From Tulasnella sp. 424 (lineage: Eukaryota > Basidiomycota > Agaricomycetes > Cantharellales > Tulasnellaceae): a stretch of 64,000 bases of DNA. The DNA is taken from NCBI GenBank assembly GCA_019633425.1, contig WSUB01000013.1, positions 399,364 to 463,363 of the forward strand, given 5' to 3'. Below, in pieces: positions 56,425-64,000 of the stretch. The position numbers and the translations under genes are program-made. A model generated the notes under the pieces. It was not told the origin of the DNA, did not search any database, and saw only the letters and a list, made by a program, of their open reading frames with translations. The stretch's first letter is position 1. The number at the start of each line of letters is the position of its first letter.

Positions 56425-58875
56425 ATGACCCGGACACTGCCCAAGTTCTCACTACACAGGGCAGAGAATCTCCTACCCCAGCAAAAGTGGAAGGAGCTCG
56501 TCTCTGGTCTGATTGCAGAATTAGACGGTCTTCTTCGGTGCCCAGAGGATGAATTTAAAGCCAGCGCAGCCAATGTTAAGGATTTCATCGACCTGTACCT
56601 TGCAGAAGCTGCCCGCGGGATTCTAGCAGCAACCAATATTGCAGGATCGGGGAAGAAGAACATCAAAGGGGCAGACCATGCCATTCAAACCAGGGTATTC
56701 GAGCTAGCTCGCCGCATGTCGCAGTCATCGATCCCACTGAGCGAAGTCACCCTCCTCAATCTCGCAGTCGTCTGCCAGGACGACCACACCCGCGCAATTG
56801 CTCGCAGCATCATCGACTACTCTTCCTCATCCGGCGTCGACCTCGCAGCAGTGATCTCGTCTTCCTTACAGCCAATACTATCCGCCCCTTTCGGCGACGG
56901 GCAGGACCCCAGCTCATTCTTAACTGTACGCCTCAATCTCATCAAAATATTGAACGCATTACTGCGATGCGAGGCCAACCTCCCGCTACTAGTTACTGGC
57001 AAGGCCCTCTACCGATCTTTGGGGTACTGTTATCACACAGCCCTCGACACGGTGGCTCACAACTACAGCGCCGCCGGGATCCGGCCAAACGAGGTTGGAC
57101 CTTCCTTCAAATGGCAACTGTCGTGGATGGAGGCCAAAGTGGGAATTCTCGACGTCTTCCATGGTCTCCTTGAACGTGGACTGGAAGCGGCACAATCTTC
57201 GGAGGATGTCCGTCACAAGATATTCGACATCCTTCTGGCAATGATAGACGACGCTCCAAAGAAACCCCAATCACCCAATACAATTTGGTTCAGCAATGTG
57301 CCGCTCCTTGTGGACTACCAGCACGTTCACCACCTAAAGGAGCGACTAGGTGAACTGGCCGGATGGGACGATGCCACCGTCGAACTCGTCATCCATTCGC
57401 TTGATGGCTTGATCGACAGTCACTCACCAAAAGGAAGCGACGATGTCGGAGCGTTGATAATCCTCCTCCGGGACGTCCCTCACGCCGCGGCTGTTCCGGT
57501 AATCAAGGTAGAGAAGGTGGACAAAGGCAAGGGTAAAGCAGTCGTAGTAAGGCATCTCTCTTATCTAGCTCTGAACCTATCTCACCATGTTAAACAGCAG
57601 GAGGAAGAACCCGAGGATGATCATGAGCTCGATCTCGCCGTCACTCAAGTTCTGGATATTCTCCCTGACGAAAGCCCCGGCTTTGTGAAAGCTGCACTGC
57701 AGGACCCAACCATTGGGAAATCTGCCGAGGCTCTGATCGCAGCTCTGCTTGAGAGCAACCTACCTCCCCACCTCGCTAGCCTTCGGAATGGAACCCCACA
57801 ACAGCCAGCTGCAGCCGCTCAGACGCCACCTCAATTCGAAAGGCGGAATATTTTCGACGACGAGGAGATGGACTTTTCGAAGTTGAGGATCGGCGGGACG
57901 AAGTATGACAAACCTCCACATCTATTCTCTCGATGCTCGCTGACCCGCGTGACCCCTTTCAGATCCGGCGATGCCGATACCCTTCTCAGCGACAGGTCAT
58001 TCCTCGATGAGATGAAGGCGGACATCCTTCGGCGGGCTCAAGAGCAGCAGGACGACTCCGAGGAAGAGGGCGGCGGTGGAGTGCGGAGGGACATTGCTTT
58101 CGAAGATGAATTGGACGACGCATTGGCGAAACCTACGTTTAGATTGGCTGATGCAGCTGGCGAGGAGTCTGAGGAAGGAGATAGCGAAGATGGAGAAGAT
58201 GAGGGCGCACCTCCCGCAAAGGTCTGACCCCTCTCTCGGGTTCTAACAAAGTTGACTAACCCACTGAACCTCCGCGAAACCGTGTACCAACCAACAGAAA
58301 GAGAGCGCAGAAGATATTCTCGCCCGAGCCTATATTCGTGATCCGAAGCTCTTTGAGAAGGATGCTGCCACAAGACGTTCAAAGGCGCGTGCAGATCTAA
58401 AGGCAGAGACTGGTACGTCGTCAAACCGTGACTGTACGCTTGCTCGAACCAATGACCCAAATTATCTGATAGGAATGGCAGATGAACAGATAGAAGGATG
58501 GAGAACTATGTTGGAACGAAACGTACGCCCAAACCTTGCTCGTCTAATTTTACGATCTACTAATCTAGACGCCATCAGCCTCGTAAAGACAAGATCCTGG
58601 AGAAATACGACACGACGTTTAACCCGCCTTCCAACCGCGAGCAACCTGTCCAACAATCCCTGGACCATCATCCTCACGGTGGAAGTGAGAGGGGTCGTGG
58701 TGGTCGCGGAAGGGGCCCGGGACGAGGCCGAGGCCGAGGTGGCGGGAGAGGCGGTCCACCTCCGGGCGAGGGACAGTCATCCTCAAGAGACCGAGCAAGA
58801 AAGGAGAAATCAAAGTCAAGCATGCGACAAGGAGGTCACGATAAAAAGTTGGCTCGAGGAGGTGGTCCATTGTAG
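56425..58875 (+). CDS. CUE3: ASCC2 / Cue3-type ribosome quality control factor (CUE domain)
   Basis: Start at 56425 (MTRTLPKFSLHRAENLLPQQKW) is preferred: the family starts with LPxF and the context is CCACCAATGA. The in-frame ATG at 56281 would overlap the SF3B2 start codon. One exon runs to about 58225, then short introns lead to SAEDILARAYIRDPKLFEKD, RSKARADLKAETG and a C-terminal RG-rich tail to TAG 58873. The N-terminal helical region (DFIDLYLAEAARG, LNLAVVCQDD, LGYCYHTALD) is followed by the CUE domain at residues ~403-445 (TQVLDILPDESPGFVKAAL), which binds ubiquitin. Then comes the FDDEEMDFSKL region. In the RQT complex it helps split collided ribosomes. Confidence 0.85.
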
Positions 58876-59009
58876 AGCAAATCTCAAATCCAAACAGAGA
58901 CAACGCTACTGTCACACGATACATAGGTCCAGTCGAATCGACATAATTAAATCCCAGGCATTAATAGTAGCGTACGGGTATCGTCCTGCCGAGATTGACA
59001 GTCCATCCT

Positions 59010-60992
59010 CTAGTCATCCTTGTCATGGTCATCATCAGGCTGGTCGTCGCCCTCATCATCCGACCTCTCGTCGGCGAGTTCGCTCTTGAAAACGGCACTT
59101 AGAGAATATACCCCGTCAGCGTTAAGGTAGCACAAATAGCAAGAAAGAGTCCGTACCGGTACAAAATCCTCCAAATGAGGACATACCAGAACAGGTTGAC
59201 TGCCTGTAACAGCACCAAGGGGGCGAAGATTTGCCATTTCATCCTGCGCAACCAGTCAGCGTTGGGGGTAGTTTAGAAACGGCGACCCCCACATACCATG
59301 GAACGAGCCATGCTCCAGTTTCAGGCGCCCATTGTTGCGCCCATTTCCTATCGCGAAAGGTGAGTGAGGGGAATACATTAAGTGGGCAGACAGCTTACGG
59401 GACCAAATCAAAGTCATAAAAGACGTTCCATAAAATACACCAGTTCAGGTAGTGACGAGTGTAGCTAGTTTGAAGGGGATATTCATCAATGAAGGTGTCT
59501 CCCAGATCGTTGTAAGTCACTTACCTCCAAACACAGACGAACCATCCAAACGCGACAGCCGACGCGGTTTCAAGCGCGAGGTAGTTCAAAGTTTTAGCGA
59601 ACTAGGTGATAATGAATGTCAGCGTATGGCATGACTTTCGGATAATTTGAACGGACGTACAGCCAAGAAAATATCCGAGACATCCATGGTGATGAAGACC
59701 GCGTTTCCGATGGGCGTAAGGTTGATCAGGTAACTCCAGCTTTAGAACTAATCAGAACGATGCCGATGACAGAAAGGACGGAGAAACCCTTACCCAATAA
59801 GCCAAAGAGTGACAATGTGATGAATAACGAGTTCAGTAAAGTCCTTCCTTGGCTTTTCGAGCCGGAGGACAAGGATGAGGAACTGCTGCAGCCAATAAGA
59901 GAACTGCAGAAGATAGTAAGACTTCATGAACTTGGTCATCTTCCAGTATGGGTAGTCTGGAATTGACAATGTCAGTAGGAACGGTTAGACCAGCTGGTGC
60001 TGAACGTACCCTGGAAGTAATGTTGGCCTTGGAAAAACCACGTGGGCGAGTGATACATTGCCCACTGATATATATCCTCGCGTCAGTCGGATCCTGTTAA
60101 GATTTCGAGGTTATGCAACGTACCAAGCCGAGAGCTCCCGAAGTGCTAAAGTACACAATTGCATAGCCTTGCTCAGCAAATCGATCCAATTTGGCCTCTT
60201 TCTTGATGCCCAGCTTCCACGCCAAAGGGCGGAGGATATAGATAGTCAAAGCCTGGCGGATGAAAGAGAATACAATAACGTAGTAGGCAAGGAATGCTAG
60301 ATCCTGGGGAAATAACCGGCGAGATTAGCATGTGCATTCGCGAGTAAGCGCCCGACAGTCCCGACGCACCCCATATCCTTTTTGATACATGACAGGATCC
60401 GAAGTACCTGCGACTGGGTACTGGATCATGAGGAGGTACTTGAATGGGTTCTGTGCAGTTGGGCTGATAAGCTGCCACTGGAAGTAAAGAACCACAGGGA
60501 TCGACATGAGGAAGAGAGCCGAGGCTATAATAAAATTCGGCCATCAGCACCGTGCTTGTGGCGTGCAACCCACGACACCCACTTGGCACCCGCGTCCAGT
60601 TCAGCGACGTTATGTCGTTCCACAGACCGTTATTGAGGAAATCTGGTTGGGGAAGGCCGGCCTTAGCGCGTTTCCGCCGAGAGACACCATTTCTCTGATG
60701 GCCGTTGGATTGGGCAACCAGTGGTGAGGGAACTTCACCCTCTGACGGAGGGCTGCAAACAACGGACGAGTGTCAGGTGAGGAGTATTGCGAGCGCTATG
60801 TCGAGCCACGTACGTCGGTGGGGCGTTAAAGGGACCGGCGAGATGGTGAGCGGGGTTGGTTCTATTCGAGGTCGCTACATCAGATACGTTCGCGACGCTG
60901 CAGACGACGCTGAAAACGTACTCGATGTTGTCGATGACCTCTTTGACTGAGCTTGCCCTCTTCCTTCGTCCGGCTGTCGGTTTGCTAGCCAT
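59010..60992 (-). CDS. LAG1: Ceramide synthase (LAG1 / TLC domain)
   Basis: Many short exons from ATG 60992 ([22 protein letters not shown]) to TAG 59010. The TLC-domain Lag motif is clear: [20 protein letters not shown], then [29 protein letters not shown], with both catalytic histidines (HH) and both aspartates (MDVSD). Other family parts are [58 protein letters not shown], and [24 protein letters not shown] text split by introns. Several membrane segments are visible. The C-terminus is acidic ([17 protein letters not shown]). The enzyme joins fatty acyl-CoA to sphingoid bases in the ER. All key residues are kept. Confidence 0.9.
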
Positions 60993-61104
60993 TTTTGGGT
61001 GCTGGTGGTCGAACTGGTGGGGAAAAGGTCAAAAGTCGAAACGCGAGGGTCGTGAGAGTTGCAGGGACAGACGGCATTGAAATTTCGTTCAAGCGGTCGT
61101 CTGG

Positions 61105-61513
61105 ATGTTCACAAACCCAAGGCCTCTTCGCCTCCATTGAGTGTCCACAGCGGGAGACATGTCACGGTCATCGGAATCCATGTACTTTCTTTCACAAACC
61201 ACCAAAGCTCGAGTTGCCACCGCTGTCGACGCCTTCCTTTGCAACCACCAATCAAACTGCCCCGCTCACAGTCCCAGAGGCGTCCGGCTCGACGGAAACT
61301 TCGTCTTCAACCCCTGCGAAGAGACCGGCCAATCACGGTTTAAATGGTTCATCGCTCCCGCCTAAGCTACTCGAGGCGGTCGGGGGTGATGAAAAGGCGA
61401 CTTTCTCCCCTTTATTAATTCATTTACGCAGTTCCTGTGACGCAAGCTGGCACGATCGTGATACATATGCTGTCTTCCCTCTGCGATACAGGGATTTGGT
61501 GAAGGACACGTAG
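61105..61513 (+). pseudogene. Truncated N-terminal fragment of a REX3-like RNA exonuclease
   Basis: The start ATGTTCACA (MFT) is followed by QGLFASIECPQRETC and NPCTFFHKPP, the small CCCH-like motif at the N-terminus of Rexo1/Rex3 exonucleases. A Ser/Thr/Pro linker (STPAKRPANHG) follows. The MFT and QGLF pieces are in different frames: one extra base in the A-run after ATGTTCAC breaks the gene. The catalytic DEDD exonuclease region is nowhere in the following 1 kb. It sits 112 bp from the ceramide synthase start, divergent. Confidence 0.55.
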
Positions 61514-62469
61514 GCCGACGAAAGGCGCGATGATCCCGCCTCAATAAACGTCCTCATCACCCACCTGACGTCCATGTAGAACTCATCGACACGCGGGGTG
61601 ATCCTTTAACGTTGAGTATATCTCGAGAGCCACACATTCCTTGGGTACGGACTGGTCGAAGACACCAAGGCGCGCACTCAACTCAACTCGTCGGTAACAA
61701 GCGAAGGGATGGACCGAGTGATTAGTGGGTATCTCAAGGTGGGCAAGTCCAGCACAAGTTTAAAGCTCCAGGCGGAGATGATGTCCCCAGGGAAGAAGGA
61801 ACACTGTCCATTTAATTATGACGCCACCTACCCGCTAGTAAATATCACATGTGACAAGATCGTCAAGTTTGGAAGTGAAGGTTGATGAGGGCGAGAAACA
61901 TTGTTTCGTCCAAAAGAGGTAAGAGGACAATCAGCGCACGATGGCCGAGAAACAGGGGGAAAAGAGCAACAATGCAGACGGGACAACGCTAGAGCATGGG
62001 ACTGTCAGAGAGATCGCATGAAGAATTGAAGTGGAAACGACTGTGATTAGTCCCAGAAGCAGTGGATCAGCGTTCGACAACACGGATACCCACCTGCAGC
62101 TGGATGACGAAGCATTCTGCACTAGCTACGACCCGAATTGGCTTGCTAACAGCGGTCCTACGGGTTCTCCGAAGCTTGGAAAAGTTCCCAAGCCCTTGCA
62201 TACTCCTCACTCATCGGCCGGCTCATATGCACGTAGATTCTCGCATCAACGAATTTGCGTTGCAGGGCATATGCCCTCGCCTGTCCATTCAAGCCCTTTG
62301 CTTAAGGTAGCGAAGCATCCGCTTGACCTTCTTGATTGGCAATGCTGATAAATATGGCAAGGGCTTCGCTGACGGTCTCCTCCCGCATCGGAGTATCGGC
62401 ATTGAGCCTGAAAGTCTTGCCTAAGGGCTAGTAGCGTTGTGGCTCGGCTGTAACCCCCGTCAGCCGGAT
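61514..62469. other. Degenerate region without an identifiable gene
   Basis: About 950 bp. A plus-strand stretch near 61660-61885 reads as protein-like pieces (GMDRVISGYLKVGK, PFNYDATYPLVNITCDK), but frames are broken by stops and no family is recognised. Confidence 0.4.
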
Positions 62470-62960
62470 CATAGGAAGCAGCTGCTTGGGGGTAGGACGT
62501 CTCGGCAGCGTCCTATCGCTTCTGGAGCTTTGCGAAGCAACGGAATGCGTTGCCCGTCCGGGGGTGTATCCAATGCGAGAGTACTAGATCGTGTGAGCGT
62601 CGTTGAGAGCGTTCTCAGCCTCTGGACTCCTCGATTGAGCGCCATAGGTAATCCGCAAGCTGAGCAACGCGTTTGCCGTACCCAGGTCGTTCCCGATGCG
62701 AGAGTAGATCTCGTGCGCATCCATGGAAGCCTTCCCCGCCTCTCGATAGTTCGACTGAGTGCCGTGGATCTCTTCCAGAGCGTGCAACGCGTTCGCCCCA
62801 ACCAGGTGAGTGCTAGCCGCTAGCATTTTGGGCCGTTTTGCAAGCGGCTTGTCGAGGGCAAAGTGCATTTTTCTAATAAGCTCCTCGCGCGCAACTAGAC
62901 CCCTCAATTCCGTGGCTGTGTATGCCCCACGCAGAGCGCGGGACGGTCGTGGTGATGGTG
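62470..62960 (-). pseudogene. TPR-repeat protein relic
   Basis: On the minus strand a frame from about 62907 to 62584 contains two to three units with the pattern GxANALxxLxxxxGxQxxYxEAxxAxxDAHEIYSRIG. This is the Agaricomycete-type tetratricopeptide repeat, often found behind NACHT domains in large fungal STAND proteins. The repeats continue after a stop (YSRIG) but with a frame change. No NACHT or start exon is seen on either side. It is a fragment. Confidence 0.6.
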
Positions 62961-63242
62961 GCGGTGAAATCTGTACATGTTGTATTTATACTGCTAACAG
63001 TCTTAAGGACGCCAAGGTACAGTCCCGACCGCAGCGAGAACCCGATACAATCAACTAAATATCGAGGTATTCGGAAGGTCGACTAGGGGTACTCTAGAGT
63101 GTCGTGGATGGCTGGGTCAGGCTCGAGGTCGTTGGGAGAACGTGGGACGGTAATCATCAACCGAACATCGGTCCCAGCCCACTGGCTGCTTCTGTCAACA
63201 CCCATTAGGCTGCGCTTGGACCAACCACCACCATCTACGACC

Positions 63243-64000
63243 ATGTCTACCGAACGCCCGATTACCCCCCCGCGCAAGCAATTTTCTCACCAGTCCTCTT
63301 CCAGCAAGAAGGGCCCTTTCGATGCCAGGCATAAACTTGAACGAGTTCAACACTATGCATACCAAAAAGACACCCACCAGAAGACGGATTTCGAGAACGC
63401 AGATAACCTCTTCGAGTTTCTGGGAGCCCCGACGTTTGATGACCTCGCCGAGGTAGACTTCAGTGCCACGGTTTCTCGGTCGGATTTTCTGCGAAAAGCG
63501 AACTCTATGTCCAAATCCATCAAGGAGGAGTGTAAGCACTTTCCCCTTTCACTCGTAGTCCTTTCTTCCAGCTCAAACTTTGGGACTATAGATTTTAAAG
63601 AACCATCAAACCGTCTGGTAGTTTTCAAAGACACGGAAAGCAAAGTCCCACGCGGGCATGTCGCCGACGCTGAATGCAGGCCTAATATCACTGCGGCCTT
63701 TGAGAATGATTTCGGCGGCGATGATACGACGTTTTGGCCCTGCATCCGTATGGCCGGCGGATGGGCATCCGAAGGTTCGACCTCAGAAGACCAGGAGATG
63801 CAAGCAATCTCGTACCTGCACTACCTCCTTCTCGCGCGACCCGACCTCTACATCGCACAAGGCATGCTTGGTTCCGAAGATAGTATGATGTTTCAGGTCG
63901 GGATTGGCGGTTTTGGCGTACGACGCTTGAAAATAGGTTGGAACGACAAGAAGCTTTCCAAGCTCTTGTATGCTTTCATCTATCGCACCTACGATCCTGG
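63243..64000 (+). CDS. FunK1-type fungal kinase, N-terminal part (runs off the window)
   Basis: ATG 63243 (MSTERPITPPRKQ) opens exon 1, which ends near 63530 with SKSIKEE. The intron (GTAAGC to ATAG) is about 60 nt. Exon 2 continues open to the window edge. It has the FunK1 layout: an RLVVFKDTESKVP segment, HVADAECRPNITAAFE, WPCIRMAGGWASEG, the long helix DQEMQAISYLHYLLLARPDL, then FQVGIGGFGVRRLKIGWND and LLYAFIYRTYDPG. The kinase lobe motifs lie beyond the window. FunK1 kinases are a large family in mushroom-forming fungi; their substrates are unknown. The 5' gap (62961-63242) shows no gene. Confidence 0.8.
   Translation, partial: MSTERPITPPRKQFSHQSSSSKKGPFDARHKLERVQHYAYQKDTHQKTDFENADNLFEFLGAPTFDDLAEVDFSATVSRSDFLRKANSMSKSIKEECKHFPLSLVVLSSSSNFGTIDFKEPSNRLVVFKDTESKVPRGHVADAECRPNITAAFENDFGGDDTTFWPCIRMAGGWASEGSTSEDQEMQAISYLHYLLLARPDLYIAQGMLGSEDSMMFQVGIGGFGVRRLKIGWNDKKLSKLLYAFIYRTYDP

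Overview
The window is nuclear DNA of a filamentous basidiomycete, most likely an Agaricomycete. Nearly every gene is cut by several short GT-AG introns (mostly 45-70 nt). The housekeeping set is fungal (Mdm10, a Tau95-type TFIIIC subunit, Lag1-type ceramide synthase, Cue3/ASCC2, Hid1), and the right edge carries the start of a FunK1-type kinase, a family typical of Agaricomycetes. I infer the class from these traits and cannot name the species. Exon boundaries below were worked out by hand from splice signals and reading frame.

Region 1 (1-8372) is the most unusual part. It is a tandem array in which four small plus-strand genes, each resembling only the C-terminal (lid) domain of a fungal tyrosinase, alternate with minus-strand fragments of the last exons of a secreted alanine/threonine-rich protein. 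The complete six-exon copy of that secreted gene lies at the right end (6571-8372). All four lid-like genes keep an open frame and the same phase-0 intron, while the interleaved partner fragments carry deletions and stops. A 705-bp foldback element with TA flanks sits inside the second unit.

Region 2 (9501-24290) holds an alpha/beta-hydrolase membrane protein, RPA3, a tandem pair of single-pass membrane proteins with cysteine-rich ectodomains, a 3-kb gene-poor stretch with a decayed gene, and a minus-strand Hid1 gene. A tRNA-Arg(UCU) with a short intron follows.

Region 3 (25482-34288) has casein kinase 2 beta with a long acidic tail, divergent from an uncharacterised gene, then glutamine synthetase and ribosomal protein eL29.

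Region 4 (34361-49497) has a decayed duplicate of the 3' end of the TFIIIC subunit gene flanked by ~70-bp direct repeats, an F-box protein, the intact TFIIIC subunit 5 gene sharing a 163-bp divergent promoter with MDM10, an RGG-rich disordered protein, Sm protein G, an uncharacterised acidic protein and the heat shock factor HSF.

Region 5 (49640-64000) has an arrestin-fold protein with eight charged helical repeats, SF3B2 divergent from ASCC2/Cue3, ceramide synthase, then a degenerate tail with a REX3-like fragment and a TPR relic, and finally the start of a FunK1-like kinase gene that leaves the window.
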